From: Ferrovum sp.
Lineage (GTDB): Bacteria > Pseudomonadota > Gammaproteobacteria > Burkholderiales > Ferrovaceae
Direction of reading: 5' to 3'
Length of the DNA: 64,000 bases
Assembly: GCA_019456405.1 (NCBI GenBank)
Contig: WJXM01000050.1
Location: 16,725 to 80,724, forward strand
Shown here piece after piece: positions 26,328 to 37,081 of the stretch (position 1 is the stretch's first letter; each line of letters begins with the position of its first letter). Under the pieces are notes generated by a model, which saw nothing but the letters and a program-made list of their open reading frames with translations, ran no database searches and had not been told where the DNA came from. The position numbers and the translations under genes were made by a program.

Positions 26328-27686
26328 ATGAATTCCACCGTCCCGCTCACATCTCCGGGCCAAAAGGTCCATATCAAAACCTTCGGCTGTCAGATGAATG
26401 TCTATGACTCGGAGAAAATACTTGCGTTGCTCCAACAGTCCCATGCCATGGAACCCACCGAGGACATGGCAAGCGCCGACCTGATCATCTTCAATACCTG
26501 TTCTGTACGCGAAAAAGCCGAGGAAAAGTTTTTTTCCGAACTGGGACGGGCCCACGAATTGAAATTGGCCCAACCCGGCGTGGTGATTGCCGTCGGCGGA
26601 TGCGTAGCCAGTCAGGAAGGCCAGGCCTTGTTGGACCGCGCCCCCTATGTGGACGTAGTATTCGGGCCCCAAACCCTCCATCGCCTGCCCGAACTGATGC
26701 GCCAACGCCAGCGTTCCGGACGGCACCAACTCGACATCTCCTTTCCGGAAATCGAAAAATTCGATGCTTTGCCCGCTGCCCGGGTTGAAGGCCCCACAGC
26801 TTTCGTTTCCATCATGGAAGGGTGCAGCAAGTATTGCAGTTTTTGTGTCGTGCCCTATACGCGCGGAGAAGAGTTTTCCCGTCCACTCGAGGCCGTTCTG
26901 GAGGAAATCCGTCTCCTGGCCCGCCAGGGGGTCCGGGAAGTCACCTTGCTCGGACAAAACGTCAATGCCTGGCTACACCTGCAAAACTCCGGCGCGGATC
27001 TCGACTTCGCGCATCTCCTGACAGAGGTCTGTGCCCTCGAGGGAATCGAACGGGTCCGCTATACCACCAGTCACCCACTGGAGGTAACGCCCACCCTGAT
27101 CGCCGCTCACGGTCAGTTGCACAAACTGGCCAGCCAGATCCATCTGCCCGTCCAGTCGGGTTCCAACCGCATTCTGGCGGCCATGAAGCGGGGCTACACC
27201 GTGGAATCCTACAAGGAAACCGTAGCTGCACTGCGTCGAGCCAAACCCGGTTTGTCCTTGACCAGCGACTTCATCATCGGCTTCCCCGGCGAGACCGATG
27301 AGGATTTTTTCGCAACACTGCAGTTGATCAAAGAATTGGAGTTCGATGGCAGTTATGGCTTCATGTATAGCCCCCGCCCCGGCACCCCGGCCGCCGATCT
27401 GCCGGATACCGTCCCGTTGGAAGTCAAACGGGAACGACTCCAGACCCTGCTGGCTCAAACTGATGCCCATGCCTTTGAAATCAGTACGGCCATGGTAGGC
27501 AGCCGTCAGCGCATTCTGGTGGATGGGCATGCGCGCCGTCATACGCTGGAATTGAGGGGACGAACGGATAATAACCGTGTGGTGAACTTTCCCGGCGGAG
27601 AGCGACTGATCGGTCATTTCGTCGACGTACTCATCACGGCCACGGCCCCCCATACCCTGCGTGGCGAGTTGGTTGACTTGCTCTGA
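26328..27686 (+). CDS. miaB: tRNA-2-methylthio-N6-dimethylallyladenosine synthase
   Basis: The 452-residue radical-SAM enzyme has N-terminal cluster cysteines in [24 protein letters not shown] and GGCVASQ. The SAM-cluster motif is [18 protein letters not shown]-terminal TRAM domain follows from about residue 385. It methylthiolates i6A at position 37 of tRNAs that read U-starting codons, which would include the tRNA-Leu(CAA) at the right end of this window. The stop overlaps the phoH start as TGATG. Together they begin the conserved miaB-phoH-ybeY-corC-lnt string. Confidence 0.96.
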   Translation: MNSTVPLTSPGQKVHIKTFGCQMNVYDSEKILALLQQSHAMEPTEDMASADLIIFNTCSVREKAEEKFFSELGRAHELKLAQPGVVIAVGGCVASQEGQALLDRAPYVDVVFGPQTLHRLPELMRQRQRSGRHQLDISFPEIEKFDALPAARVEGPTAFVSIMEGCSKYCSFCVVPYTRGEEFSRPLEAVLEEIRLLARQGVREVTLLGQNVNAWLHLQNSGADLDFAHLLTEVCALEGIERVRYTTSHPLEVTPTLIAAHGQLHKLASQIHLPVQSGSNRILAAMKRGYTVESYKETVAALRRAKPGLSLTSDFIIGFPGETDEDFFATLQLIKELEFDGSYGFMYSPRPGTPAADLPDTVPLEVKRERLQTLLAQTDAHAFEISTAMVGSRQRILVDGHARRHTLELRGRTDNNRVVNFPGGERLIGHFVDVLITATAPHTLRGELVDLL

Positions 27687-28657
27687 TGCCCGTCCCCGCT
27701 CCCGAACAATGCGAATTCATCCCCACCCCTCTGGACAATGTTCGACTGGCCAATCTGTGCGGGATGCTCGATGAAAATCTGCCCCTCATGGCCCGCCATC
27801 TGGACATCGACCTGCATCGACGGGGAGATGTCTTCACCCTGACCGGCCGTCCTCAGAACCTGGAACGGGCCAAAACCGCATTGGGCGCGTTGTATCAGGA
27901 AGCCACCGCGCCCATGGATCCTGCCCTTCTGTTCCAGAAACTGACCCATTTACGCCTGCAACACGCTGAAGAACCGGCTGTGGCCCCGACCACGCGGATA
28001 CTGCAGATGCGCCGTGGTCAAGTGGAAGCTCGTTCCCCCCGCCAAATCCAGTACCTTCAACAAATGCGCGAATATATCCTGTGCTTCGGCGTAGGACCCG
28101 CCGGCACGGGGAAAACCTATCTGGCCGTAGCCGCCGCCGTGGATGCTCTGGAACGGGAGGAAGTCAAACGCATCGTCCTGGTGCGTCCTGCCGTGGAAGC
28201 AGGCGAACGCCTGGGCTTCCTGCCGGGCGATCTCCACCAGAAAATCGACCCCTACCTGCGCCCCCTGTACGATGCGCTCTATGACCTTCTGGGCCATGAC
28301 CGGGTCGGACGCCTCTTCGAGCGCGGCATCATCGAAGTAGCCCCGCTTGCCTACATGCGCGGACGAACCCTCAACCACAGTTTCATCATTCTGGACGAGG
28401 CACAAAACACGACGCCAGAGCAGATGAAAATGTTTCTCACCCGCATTGGTTTTGGTACCCGCGCCGTCATCACTGGCGACGTCACCCAGATCGACTTGCA
28501 CCGCACCCAGAAAAGCGGACTGATCGATGCCCGCAATGTCCTGCAGCGGGTGGAAGGCGTTGCTTTCACCATCTTCCAGACCGAGGATGTGGTTCGCCAC
28601 CCCCTGGTTCAACGCATCGTCAATGCCTATGAAACCCAGCACCCCACCCGTGTCTGA
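27686..28657 (+). CDS. ybeZ: PhoH-like ATPase (YbeZ)
   Basis: The 323-residue protein has an N-terminal RNA-binding-like region and a PhoH ATPase domain with Walker A GPAGTGKTYLA and Walker B FIILDEAQNTTPEQ. It is the partner of YbeY in ribosome-linked RNA metabolism. It overlaps the miaB stop by one base and the start of ybeY by about 29 bases, consistent with tight co-translation. Confidence 0.94.
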   Translation: MPVPAPEQCEFIPTPLDNVRLANLCGMLDENLPLMARHLDIDLHRRGDVFTLTGRPQNLERAKTALGALYQEATAPMDPALLFQKLTHLRLQHAEEPAVAPTTRILQMRRGQVEARSPRQIQYLQQMREYILCFGVGPAGTGKTYLAVAAAVDALEREEVKRIVLVRPAVEAGERLGFLPGDLHQKIDPYLRPLYDALYDLLGHDRVGRLFERGIIEVAPLAYMRGRTLNHSFIILDEAQNTTPEQMKMFLTRIGFGTRAVITGDVTQIDLHRTQKSGLIDARNVLQRVEGVAFTIFQTEDVVRHPLVQRIVNAYETQHPTRV

Positions 28658-29129
28658 GCCGCGTCGCTTCCGCCTCGACCTGACGGTTCAGCGTGCCAGC
28701 CGTTCATCCCCCCAACCCTCTGAACGGCAAATCCGCCAGTGGCTGCGTCATGCGCTGCGCCGTTCCGCAGTGATCACCGTACGCCTGGTGGACCGCCCGG
28801 AGGGACGATCGCTGAACCAGACATTTCGTTACAAGGATTACCCCACCAATGTTCTGACGTTCACCTATCCTGACGAAAATCCGCGCGCGCCCACCCGTCT
28901 GCATGGGGACCTGGTACTCTGCGCGCCCGTGGTCAGGGCTGAGGCCCGGCAACATCATAAACCGCTCCTGAATCATTATGCCCATCTGCTCATTCACGGA
29001 GTGCTCCACCTGCAGGGGTACGATCACGAAAACGAGGTGGAGGCCAACCTCATGGAAACCCTCGAGATCGACCTGTTGACCCGACTTTCCATTCCCAATC
29101 CTTATCTGGACCGTCCTGCCCATGGTTGA
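28629..29129 (+). CDS. ybeY: Endoribonuclease YbeY (rRNA maturation factor)
   Basis: The 166-residue protein has the zinc motif HLLIHGVLHLQGYDHE (three histidines) near the C-terminus and FRYKDYPTNVLTFTYP in the middle, both YbeY hallmarks. It is needed for 16S rRNA 3' end maturation and ribosome quality control. The start at 28629 (or 28623, two codons earlier) lies inside the 3' end of the PhoH gene. A longer in-frame start is rejected because its extra residues are the antiparallel reading of PhoH and unlike the family. Confidence 0.93.
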   Translation: MKPSTPPVSEPRRFRLDLTVQRASRSSPQPSERQIRQWLRHALRRSAVITVRLVDRPEGRSLNQTFRYKDYPTNVLTFTYPDENPRAPTRLHGDLVLCAPVVRAEARQHHKPLLNHYAHLLIHGVLHLQGYDHENEVEANLMETLEIDLLTRLSIPNPYLDRPAHG

Positions 29130-29964
29130 AGAGCCCCCCAACAAACCCTCGCTGCTCGAGCGTCTGACCCACTGGTTGTACCATGAACCCGAGAACCGCG
29201 AAGAACTCATCGCCATCCTGCACCAGGCACTGGAGCGAAACCTGCTCGATACCGATGCCTTGAGCATGATGGAGGGCGTTCTGGGGGTGGCCGACATGCA
29301 GGTGCGGGATGTCATGATTCCCCGGGCCCAGATGGACGTCATCGACCTTCAATCCTCTCCGGAACAGGTCATTCCATTCCTCATTGAAACCACTCATTCC
29401 CGTTTTCCCGCCATCGATGGCAACAAGGATAATGTGGTGGGCATCTTGCTCGCCAAGGACATGTTGCGTTTCACCGCCGGGTTGCCCTTTCAGATCCGCG
29501 ACATGCTGCGCCCGGCCATCTTCGTGCCCGAATCCAAACGCCTCAATGTCCTGCTCCGCGAATTCCGCACCAACCGGAACCACATGGCGATGGTGGTAGA
29601 CGAATATGGGGGAGTCTCGGGGCTGGTCACCATCGAGGACGTGCTGGAACAAATCGTGGGCGACATCGAGGATGAATACGACTTTGATGAAACCGAGGAC
29701 AATATCATCCCGGAAGGGGAGGACCAGTTTCGCGTCAAAGCCACTACTGAACTGGAAGATTTCAATAGTTTCATGGGCACACATCTCCATGGCAATGGCA
29801 TCGAAACCCTCGGGGGGCTGGTCCTGAATCAGTTCGGACGCATGCCCAAGCGCGGAGAACAGATCGTCTTTTCCGGGCTCAGGGTCAAAATTCTGCGTGC
29901 CGACAGCCGCCGCCTCCACTCCGTCTCGGTCATGAAACTCGATCAGGATTCCTCTTCTCCATGA
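29122..29964 (+). CDS. corC: CorC/HlyC-family CBS-domain protein
   Basis: The 280-residue protein has two CBS domains (VRDVMIPRAQMDVID near 55; MAMVVDEYGGVSGLVTIEDVLE near 155) and the C-terminal CorC_HlyC domain with ELEDFNSFMGTHL. It has no membrane segment. CorC proteins affect cobalt and magnesium efflux. It overlaps ybeY by 8 bp and lnt by 4 bp within a five-gene operon. Confidence 0.93.
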   Translation: MVEEPPNKPSLLERLTHWLYHEPENREELIAILHQALERNLLDTDALSMMEGVLGVADMQVRDVMIPRAQMDVIDLQSSPEQVIPFLIETTHSRFPAIDGNKDNVVGILLAKDMLRFTAGLPFQIRDMLRPAIFVPESKRLNVLLREFRTNRNHMAMVVDEYGGVSGLVTIEDVLEQIVGDIEDEYDFDETEDNIIPEGEDQFRVKATTELEDFNSFMGTHLHGNGIETLGGLVLNQFGRMPKRGEQIVFSGLRVKILRADSRRLHSVSVMKLDQDSSSP

Positions 29965-31454
29965 GAGGAAAACTCCGGGCCAACTTCTTTGCCCTTCTGG
30001 CAGGGTGCCTGGCCGTCACCGGTTTCGCGCCCTACCATGTCTGGCCCGCACCCCTCCTGTCTCTCTCGGTTTTGGGGTTGCTTTGGCATGGGTGCGCCCA
30101 TGGTCGGAGCGCCGGCTGGATCGGATGGTTTTGGGGTCTGGGGTTTTTTGGAACAGGGATTCGCTGGATCGAGATCAGCTTGCACGAATTTGGCGGCATG
30201 TCCCTGCCCCTGGCCTACGCCCTCATTTTTCTTTTCAGCGCCTTCCTCGCACTCTTCCCTGCATTGGTCGGACGCTGGAGTTGGCACTTTCACGACCGCC
30301 CCACCAGTCGTTGGCTGTTGGTCACCCCAGCACTCTGGACGCTCTCCGAATGGGTGCGCAGTTGGTTTCTGAGTGGATTCCCCTGGCTGTCCCTGGGCTA
30401 TGCCGCCACCCCCAAAGGCCCGCTGGCCGGGTATACGCCCCTGCTCGGCGTATTTGGCACCTCGGCAGCCACGGTCCTTGGAGCGGGACTGCTGACGCTC
30501 GCCCTCCTTTCGCTGCGGCATCATCGTTCCGCCCTCGCCTCGTTCCTCACCCTGGGGATGCTCCTTGCCAGCGGACTGGTACTCAAACGGCTGCCCTGGG
30601 TTCACCCCGTGGGCCAACCCATCGCCGTCAATCTGTTGCAGGGAAATATCCCTCAGGACATGAAGTTCATGGCTGAAAGCCGGGGGCTGATCATGCAACG
30701 CTACAACACTCTGCTCTTCAACAGTACCGGACGCCTGATCCTCCTGCCCGAAAGTGCCTTGCCCTATCTGCGCCAGCGGATGCCGGAAGGGTATAGCGAA
30801 TCGCTCGAAACCTTTGGTTATGAAAACAACAGCGACATTCTGGTCGGACTGTTTTCCGAACCGGAGCGTGGTCAGTATTACAACAGCGTCTTCAGTTTCG
30901 GTCATTCCCCCATGCAGGCCTACCATAAGGTCCACCTCGTTCCCTTTGGCGAATTCATCCCTTTGAGTAACCTGCTGGGCCCTCTGATCCACGCCGTCCT
31001 GGACATTCCTCTGGATGACCAGCAGCGCGGGAATCCCGACCAACCTCCCTTGCGCGTGGGGGGGCAGTGGGTCGGGGTGGATATCTGCTACGAAGATGCC
31101 TTCGGCGATGAAATCCGTCAGGTCTTGCCCCAGGCCACCCTGTTGGCCAATTTTACCAACGATGCCTGGTTCGGGTCGTCCATCGGCCCTGAACAGCACC
31201 TTCAAATGGCCCAGACCCGCGCATTGGAGACGGGGCGCCCCATGCTGCGTGTCACCAACACGGGCGTCACCGCATTGATCGGCGCCCATGGAGAGATTCT
31301 GGAACGTGCGCCCCGCGCGGAAATTTTCAACCTCGGCGGGAATATTTCCGGCTATGGTGGCGTGACACCTTTCGTGCTGGTCGGAAATTACGGTATCCTT
31401 GCGCTTTGCGCTCTTGCCCTGATTCTTTCCTTACGTTGGCGACCCTTGCGATGA
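29961..31454 (+). CDS. lnt: Apolipoprotein N-acyltransferase
   Basis: The 497-residue protein has six or more N-terminal membrane helices. The nitrilase-like domain carries the catalytic triad: Glu in LPESALPYL, Lys in AYHKVHLVPFGEF and Cys in VDICYEDAFG. A final membrane helix follows. It adds the third acyl chain to lipoproteins in the inner membrane, needed for Lol sorting; substrates in this window include MltA and the QseG-like lipoprotein. The start overlaps corC and the stop overlaps dsbB as ATGA. Confidence 0.95.
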   Translation: MRGKLRANFFALLAGCLAVTGFAPYHVWPAPLLSLSVLGLLWHGCAHGRSAGWIGWFWGLGFFGTGIRWIEISLHEFGGMSLPLAYALIFLFSAFLALFPALVGRWSWHFHDRPTSRWLLVTPALWTLSEWVRSWFLSGFPWLSLGYAATPKGPLAGYTPLLGVFGTSAATVLGAGLLTLALLSLRHHRSALASFLTLGMLLASGLVLKRLPWVHPVGQPIAVNLLQGNIPQDMKFMAESRGLIMQRYNTLLFNSTGRLILLPESALPYLRQRMPEGYSESLETFGYENNSDILVGLFSEPERGQYYNSVFSFGHSPMQAYHKVHLVPFGEFIPLSNLLGPLIHAVLDIPLDDQQRGNPDQPPLRVGGQWVGVDICYEDAFGDEIRQVLPQATLLANFTNDAWFGSSIGPEQHLQMAQTRALETGRPMLRVTNTGVTALIGAHGEILERAPRAEIFNLGGNISGYGGVTPFVLVGNYGILALCALALILSLRWRPLR

Positions 31455-31951
31455 ATTTTCCACTTTCGCGCCGCCTCTGCCACGGCTTTGGTTTTGTGGC
31501 GGCCAGCGGCCTGATCTTTTTTGCCCTCTATCTGCAGCATGGTCTGGGTGAAGAACCCTGTCCCTTGTGCATCTTGCAGCGTGTCCTGATGATGGGACTG
31601 GGCGTCATCTTTCTGGTGGCAGCCATTCATAACCCTATCCAGGGGTTTTTTGTGCGTGTCTACGCGCGTCTGGGAGGGGCACTGTCCCTCACGGGCGCGG
31701 CCATCGCGGCACGCCAGGTCTGGCTTCAGCATCTCCCCCCCGACCAGGTCCCCAGTTGCGGCCCCGGTCTGAACTACATCCTCAAGGCTCATCCCTTCTT
31801 CAACGCACTGGCCATCGTCCTCAAGGGTTCAGGCGAATGTGCCACCGTGGGCTGGACCTTTGCCGGTCTGGCCATTTCCGAATGGTCCCTGCTCTGGTTC
31901 ATCGTCCTCGGACTGTGGATTTCCCTGCAACCCCTGAACAAACGATTCTGA
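31451..31951 (+). CDS. dsbB: Disulfide bond formation protein B
   Basis: The 166-residue, four-helix membrane protein has the quinone-linked pair in EEPCPLCILQR and the second periplasmic pair in VPSCGPG and GSGECA. It reoxidises DsbA and passes electrons to quinones. The ATG at 31451 overlaps the lnt stop as ATGA; an earlier in-frame start would lie well inside lnt. It sits 3 bp before glyQ. Confidence 0.94.
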   Translation: MNFPLSRRLCHGFGFVAASGLIFFALYLQHGLGEEPCPLCILQRVLMMGLGVIFLVAAIHNPIQGFFVRVYARLGGALSLTGAAIAARQVWLQHLPPDQVPSCGPGLNYILKAHPFFNALAIVLKGSGECATVGWTFAGLAISEWSLLWFIVLGLWISLQPLNKRF

Positions 31952-31954
31952 CCT

Positions 31955-32845
31955 ATGCTCACTTTTCAAGCCATGCTGCTGCGCTTGCAACACTACTGGA
32001 ACGACCAGGGCTGTGCCCTGTTGCAACCTTTTGACATGGAAGTGGGGGCGGGCACCTCCCATCCGGCCACTTTCCTGCGCGCCCTCGGCCCCGAACCCTG
32101 GAAAGCCGCCTTTGTTCAGCCCTCGCGCCGACCTAAAGACGGGCGTTATGGCGAGAACCCCAACCGTTTGCAGCATTATTACCAGTTTCAGGTCGTCCTG
32201 AAACCCTCACCGGACGATATCCAGTCCCTCTACCTGGATTCCCTCATCGCTCTGGGCATCGACCCCCAAAACAACGATATCCGTTTTGTGGAAGACGATT
32301 GGGAAAATCCCACGTTGGGTGCCTGGGGACTGGGCTGGGAAGTCTGGCTCAACGGCATGGAAGTCACCCAATTCACTTATTTCCAGGAAGTGGGGGGGAT
32401 GACCTGCGCCCCCGTACTGGGGGAAATCACCTATGGAACAGAACGCCTCGCCATGTACCTGCAAGGCTGTGACAACGTCTACGACCTGATCTGGACGGAA
32501 GGTCTGCGCTATGGTGACATCTATCACCAAAATGAAGTGGAACAGTCTCGTTACAACTTCGAAGCCAGCGATCCTGCCTGGCTGTTTGGACAATTTGCAG
32601 GTTTTGAACGCGAGTCCAAACGCCTGATCGAAGCGGGCTTACCCCTCCCCGCCTATGACATGGCCCTCAAGTGTTCGCATACCTTCAACCTGCTGGATGC
32701 GCGTGGCGCCATTTCAGTCACGGAACGCGCCGGTTACATCGGACGCATCCGTACCCTGTCACGGCAAGTCGCCCAGGCATACCATGAGACCCGGGCGGCC
32801 CTTGGTTTTCCCCTGCTGAACGCGCAAACCGGAGATCCCAAATGA
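31955..32845 (+). CDS. glyQ: Glycyl-tRNA synthetase alpha subunit
   Basis: The 296-residue protein has [18 protein letters not shown] at the start and the class II segments [19 protein letters not shown] and [13 protein letters not shown]. These are typical of the tetrameric bacterial GlyRS alpha chain that forms glycyl-adenylate. The ATGA overlap with glyS couples the two subunits. Confidence 0.97.
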   Translation: MLTFQAMLLRLQHYWNDQGCALLQPFDMEVGAGTSHPATFLRALGPEPWKAAFVQPSRRPKDGRYGENPNRLQHYYQFQVVLKPSPDDIQSLYLDSLIALGIDPQNNDIRFVEDDWENPTLGAWGLGWEVWLNGMEVTQFTYFQEVGGMTCAPVLGEITYGTERLAMYLQGCDNVYDLIWTEGLRYGDIYHQNEVEQSRYNFEASDPAWLFGQFAGFERESKRLIEAGLPLPAYDMALKCSHTFNLLDARGAISVTERAGYIGRIRTLSRQVAQAYHETRAALGFPLLNAQTGDPK

Positions 32846-34911
32846 CCTCCGCGCCCTTGCTGATCGAACTGCGCACCGAAGAGTTGCCGCCCAAATCCCT
32901 GCTGAAGTTGTCCACCAGTTTTGCTCAGGCGGTGCACCAAGGATTGGTGGCCCAACACCTTGCTCCGACCTCCACCTCCGTCCGGATCTTCGCAACCCCA
33001 CGCCGCTTGGCCGTGTTGATCGAAGACGTGAACGGGGCACAACCCGAACGCCAGGTGGAACGCAAAGGCCCCAGTCACAAGGCTGGACGAGCGTCCGATG
33101 GAACGGCCACCCCGGCTCTGCAGGGATTTGCCCGATCCTGTGGCATCGCTGTGGACGAACTGGAACTACGCACGGATGACAAGGGACTGGGATATTATGT
33201 CCACCGTTCCCTGCAACGCGGTATCCCTTTGGGAGAAGTGCTCCCCGCCCTGCTCGAGCAAGCGGTGCGCCAACTGCCCGTGGCCAAGGTGATGCGCTGG
33301 GGTTCGGGAAACGCTGAATTCGTCCGTCCGGTCCATGGACTGATGGTCCTGCACGGAGACCAATTGGTCCCTCTGAGCCTGCTCGGACTATCGAGCAGTC
33401 GCCAGACCCTGGGGCATCGTTTTCTGGGCGAGGGCCTGCTCACCCTCGACCACGCCTCTGCCTATGCCGAACTGCTGGAACGGGAAGGCAAGGTGATCGC
33501 CTCCTTTGCCGAACGACGCCAGCGTATCCAACAGGCCTTGGATACCCTCGCCCAACCCCATCATGTGCTGGCCGGACCGGAACTGCTCGACGAGGTGACG
33601 GCCCTGGTGGAATGGCCCACCGTTCTGGAGGGAAGATTCGATCCTGCTTTCCTGGAAATTCCCCAGGAATGCCTGATCCTGTCCATGCAACAACACCAGA
33701 AGTATTTCCCCTTGGGTGATGCCCAGAACCAATTGCAACCCCGCTTCCTGCTGGTCAGCAATCTGGAAACGGCCACCCCCATGGCCATCGTGCGGGGCAA
33801 TGAGCGTGTCCTGCACGCACGCCTGGCAGATGCCCGTTTCTTCTACCAGCAGGATCTCAAGATCCCCTTGAGCGAACGACGCGCCCGACTGGATCAGGTG
33901 GTTTACCATCAACGTCTGGGCAGTCTGGGCGCACGCGTCGAACGCCTGTCCCAATTGGCCGAACAGATAGCCCACGCCTTGCATTTGTCTGGCGCACAGG
34001 CGCGACGGGCAGCACAATTGCTGAAGGCCGATCTGGTCACGGACATGGTGGGAGAATTCCCCGAACTGCAAGGATTCATGGGGCGAGATTATGCCCGCCA
34101 TGACCAGGAAGCAGAGGAAGTGGCGCTGGCCATCGAAGCCCACTACCGCCCTCGTTTTGCCGGGGATACCTTACCGACCACGCCACTGGGCACAGTCATG
34201 GCCTTGGCCGACAAACTGGAAACCCTGGTAGGCATTTATGGCATCGGCCAAATCCCCACGGGAGATCGGGATCCCTATGGATTACGCCGCGCCACCCTGG
34301 GGATCCTGCGCCTGCTGATGGATAAGGCTCCCGCGCTGGAACTGCCTGTGCTCCTCGCCTGGACTGAGGCCACTTTTCCCCGTGGGGTGCTGGACGCCGC
34401 GGCATTGGACTCGCTGCCCACTTTCATTCAGGATCGTTTGCGCGGTCTATTGCGCGACCAGGGATTCGATCAAGGCCTGGTGGAAGCGGTCATTTCTCCC
34501 TTGCCTGCGCGTCTGGACCAACTGCCCGCGCACCTCCAGGCGCTCGCCACTTTCCGTACCCGCCCTGAAGCCATCGGTCTGAGTGCAGCCCATAAACGCA
34601 TTCGCAACCTGCTCAAAAAGTCCGGCTCGACACAGTCCGTACTCCCCGCACCCCTGCAAGAACCTGCGGAACTCGACTTGCAGGAAGAGTTGCGGCGCCT
34701 GCAACCCCGCATTGCCACTTTCGTGCTCCAGGCAGACTTTTCCGCCGCCCTGAGTGCACTGGCGGAATTGCATGCCCCCGTGGACCGGTTTTTTACCGAC
34801 CTCATGGTCATGTGTGAGGATCCCGGACTGCGCGCGGCACGCCTGGCTTTGTTGCAAAATCTGGAATCGCTCATGAACCAGGTAGGCGACCTGTCCTGCC
34901 TGAGCGGTTGA
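32842..34911 (+). CDS. glyS: Glycyl-tRNA synthetase beta subunit
   Basis: The 689-residue protein begins [15 protein letters not shown] and contains [16 protein letters not shown] and [17 protein letters not shown], all typical of the GlyRS beta chain. A C-terminal anticodon-binding domain follows. It recognises tRNA-Gly and works only with GlyQ. gmhB follows after 39 bp. Confidence 0.97.
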   Translation: MTSAPLLIELRTEELPPKSLLKLSTSFAQAVHQGLVAQHLAPTSTSVRIFATPRRLAVLIEDVNGAQPERQVERKGPSHKAGRASDGTATPALQGFARSCGIAVDELELRTDDKGLGYYVHRSLQRGIPLGEVLPALLEQAVRQLPVAKVMRWGSGNAEFVRPVHGLMVLHGDQLVPLSLLGLSSSRQTLGHRFLGEGLLTLDHASAYAELLEREGKVIASFAERRQRIQQALDTLAQPHHVLAGPELLDEVTALVEWPTVLEGRFDPAFLEIPQECLILSMQQHQKYFPLGDAQNQLQPRFLLVSNLETATPMAIVRGNERVLHARLADARFFYQQDLKIPLSERRARLDQVVYHQRLGSLGARVERLSQLAEQIAHALHLSGAQARRAAQLLKADLVTDMVGEFPELQGFMGRDYARHDQEAEEVALAIEAHYRPRFAGDTLPTTPLGTVMALADKLETLVGIYGIGQIPTGDRDPYGLRRATLGILRLLMDKAPALELPVLLAWTEATFPRGVLDAAALDSLPTFIQDRLRGLLRDQGFDQGLVEAVISPLPARLDQLPAHLQALATFRTRPEAIGLSAAHKRIRNLLKKSGSTQSVLPAPLQEPAELDLQEELRRLQPRIATFVLQADFSAALSALAELHAPVDRFFTDLMVMCEDPGLRAARLALLQNLESLMNQVGDLSCLSG

Positions 34912-34950
34912 AACACACAGTCCTCCCCTCTGGCAAGGAACCCTACAATC

Positions 34951-35490
34951 ATGTCCCTCGTCATTCTCGATCGTGATGGCGTCATCAATGCCGATAGCGA
35001 CCGTTTCATCAAAAGCCCCGAAGAATGGCACCCTCTTCCCGGCAGTCTGGCGGCCATCGCCCGCCTCAACCATGCCGGTTATCAGGTCGTGATCGCCACC
35101 AACCAGTCGGGCATCGCGCGTGGCCTGTTCGATCTGACAACCCTCAATGCCATTCACCAAAAGATGATCGATGCTCTGGCCCAACAGGGCGGGATGATCG
35201 AAGCCATTTTCTTCTGCCCCCATGCCCGCGAGTCGCGGTGTCATTGTCGCAAGCCGGCGTCCGGCCTGTTTGAAGAAATTGGTCAGCGCTACAATACCTC
35301 GCTGCAGGGCATTCCTGCCATCGGCGATTCCCTGCGCGATCTGGTCGCTGCGGAACGAGTCGGTGCCCAGCCGATGTTGGTTCTCACCGGCAAGGGTCAA
35401 AGGACCCTCGAGGCCGGCAATTTGCCGCCCGGAACCCAGGTTCACGACAACCTTCAGGAGGCCGTACGCACCCTGCTGGTCAAACGTTGA
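34951..35490 (+). CDS. gmhB: D-glycero-beta-D-manno-heptose-1,7-bisphosphate 7-phosphatase
   Basis: The 179-residue HAD phosphatase has the nucleophile motif VILDRDGVIN, IATNQSGIARG and the GmhB zinc-binding set CPHARESRCHCRKP. It removes the 7-phosphate in ADP-heptose synthesis for the LPS inner core. It lies in the betaproteobacterial order glyS-gmhB-plsC. Confidence 0.94.
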   Translation: MSLVILDRDGVINADSDRFIKSPEEWHPLPGSLAAIARLNHAGYQVVIATNQSGIARGLFDLTTLNAIHQKMIDALAQQGGMIEAIFFCPHARESRCHCRKPASGLFEEIGQRYNTSLQGIPAIGDSLRDLVAAERVGAQPMLVLTGKGQRTLEAGNLPPGTQVHDNLQEAVRTLLVKR

Positions 35491-35492
35491 TC

Positions 35493-36248
35493 ATGCGAAT
35501 TCTGCGTGCGCTGATTTTTGTCCTGGCCCAAGGGTTGGCTACTCCCTTGTACGCCCTGCTCATGATCATTTCTGCGCCCTTCGGCGTGCGCGGACCCCGT
35601 TACTTCTCGGGCGCCTGGTCGCGCCTGATGCTGCGCCTGGCCCGCTGGATTTGTGGCATTCGCCATGAACTCAGCGGCTGGGAGCACTTGCCCGCCGGCC
35701 CCTTCGTTCTGATAGCCAAACATCAGTCTGCCTGGGAGACAATTTTTTTCCCGGCCTTTCTCCCCCCCCATGTCTTCGTATTGAAACAGGAAATTCTTTC
35801 CATTCCTTTTTTTGGTTGGGGAATGAGGCTGCTCGAACCCATTGCCATCGACCGCGAGCAACGGCGCGAAGCTTTCCAGCAGGTACTCACCCAGGGTCAG
35901 GAACGCCTGAGCCGCGGGCTGATCGTGATCATTTTTCCAGAGGGGACGCGCGTACCCTACGGTTATCGGGGTCGCTATGCTCCTGGCGGCGGCTTGCTGG
36001 CCGCCCAGTCAGGTGTTCCCGTCGTACCCTTGGCGCATGATGCGGGGCGGTTGTGGAAAAAGGGGTTACTGGGGAAATATCCAGGCACCATTCACCTGTC
36101 TCTGGGCCCAGTCCTCTCCACCGAAGGGCGGGAGGGGCTCGAGGTCAATCAGGAAGCCGAAGCCTGGATCGAAGCCGAATTGGAACGCTGGAGCCATCAA
36201 CCTGCCCACCCCTGGCGGCGCAAACACAAGACTCGTTCTATCCGATGA
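35493..36248 (+). CDS. plsC: 1-acyl-sn-glycerol-3-phosphate acyltransferase
   Basis: The 251-residue protein has an N-terminal membrane helix, the acyltransferase motif KHQSAWET (an HX4E variant of HX4D common in this subgroup) and the substrate motif FPEGTR. It acylates lysophosphatidate at the inner membrane. ATG 35493 is preferred over a TTG two codons earlier. The stop overlaps the next start as ATGA. Confidence 0.9.
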   Translation: MRILRALIFVLAQGLATPLYALLMIISAPFGVRGPRYFSGAWSRLMLRLARWICGIRHELSGWEHLPAGPFVLIAKHQSAWETIFFPAFLPPHVFVLKQEILSIPFFGWGMRLLEPIAIDREQRREAFQQVLTQGQERLSRGLIVIIFPEGTRVPYGYRGRYAPGGGLLAAQSGVPVVPLAHDAGRLWKKGLLGKYPGTIHLSLGPVLSTEGREGLEVNQEAEAWIEAELERWSHQPAHPWRRKHKTRSIR

Positions 36249-36946
36249 GCCGTCCTGCCCTGCCCCAACCTCCGCTCACCTGCGCCGGCCAGACTCTCCC
36301 CTACCTGTTGGTGAGAAGCCCACGCCGCCGGACGATCGGTCTCAAGATCGATGAGCAGGGGTTGACGGTCTTTGCGCCCCCCAACCTGCCCACCGCGCAA
36401 CTTGAAACATTGATCCAGACTCGTGCCACCTGGATCCGCACCAAATGGACCGAGTTCTGCCAAAAATCGGCGCTGCGCGTCGTCCCCCGAGAAGGCGCCC
36501 TGCTCCCCTATCTAGGACGCACGGTGCGCCTGTCCCTGGATTCCGGGCCTACCCGCCTCGAAGGAGAGGTTTTATACCTCAACCCTGGCCGAGGCGGCAT
36601 CACGGTAGCCCTCCAACGCTGGTACCGGGTCCAGGCCCTGCCTTTCTTCTTGCCGCGCGTCGCCCATTATGTCGAACGGTTGAGCGTGCCCATGCCCACC
36701 GTTGCCCTGTCCAATGCCCGCCGCCGCTGGGGCAGTTGTCATGCACGCGGGATGATCCGACTCAACTGGCGTTTGCTCAAGGCCAGTCCGGCGGAAATGG
36801 ATTACGTCATCGCCCATGAAGTAACCCACCTACGGCATATGAATCATGGCCCGGCATTCCGGGAGACCCTGCAACACCTGTATCCGGACCACGCCGAGGC
36901 GCATCGCATGTTACATGAACGGGGGTTCCTGTACCATGCCTTCTGA
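36245..36946 (+). CDS. YgjP-type zinc metalloprotease-like protein (M48/DUF45)
   Basis: The 233-residue protein has the DUF45/YgjP layout: a beta-rich N-terminus with RSPRRRTIGLKI, ARRRWGSCHARGMIRLNWRL and the metal motif HEVTHLRHMNHGPAF near the C-terminus. The HExxH and downstream His suggest a zinc hydrolase, but no substrate is established. The start at 36245 overlaps the plsC stop; in-frame sequence further upstream is inside plsC. Confidence 0.88.
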   Translation: MSRPALPQPPLTCAGQTLPYLLVRSPRRRTIGLKIDEQGLTVFAPPNLPTAQLETLIQTRATWIRTKWTEFCQKSALRVVPREGALLPYLGRTVRLSLDSGPTRLEGEVLYLNPGRGGITVALQRWYRVQALPFFLPRVAHYVERLSVPMPTVALSNARRRWGSCHARGMIRLNWRLLKASPAEMDYVIAHEVTHLRHMNHGPAFRETLQHLYPDHAEAHRMLHERGFLYHAF

Positions 36947-36996
36947 CCCATGACCCAACGATTCCCACCCATGGAACCCTGCTTCCCCCGAGCTCT

Positions 36997-37025
36997 TTGA
37001 CAGTGTACTCAAAGCATGCGATGAT
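36997..37025 (+). promoter_or_regulatory. Sigma-70-type promoter of fadD
   Basis: A perfect TTGACA (36997-37002) and GATGAT (37020-37025) are 17 bp apart. Transcription would start near 37032, just past an in-frame TTG at 37031, which supports the later ATG start of fadD. Confidence 0.55.
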
Positions 37026-37081
37026 GGCCCTTGGAGGCCTACTTTCAACCCTGTGAAGCCAAGGGAACGAGTCGTCATTTC

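Noticed and set aside
29943..31289. 448-codon open frame on the minus strand
   Set aside because: Antisense to lnt; very rich in Gln/Gly/Glu, as expected for a shadow frame.
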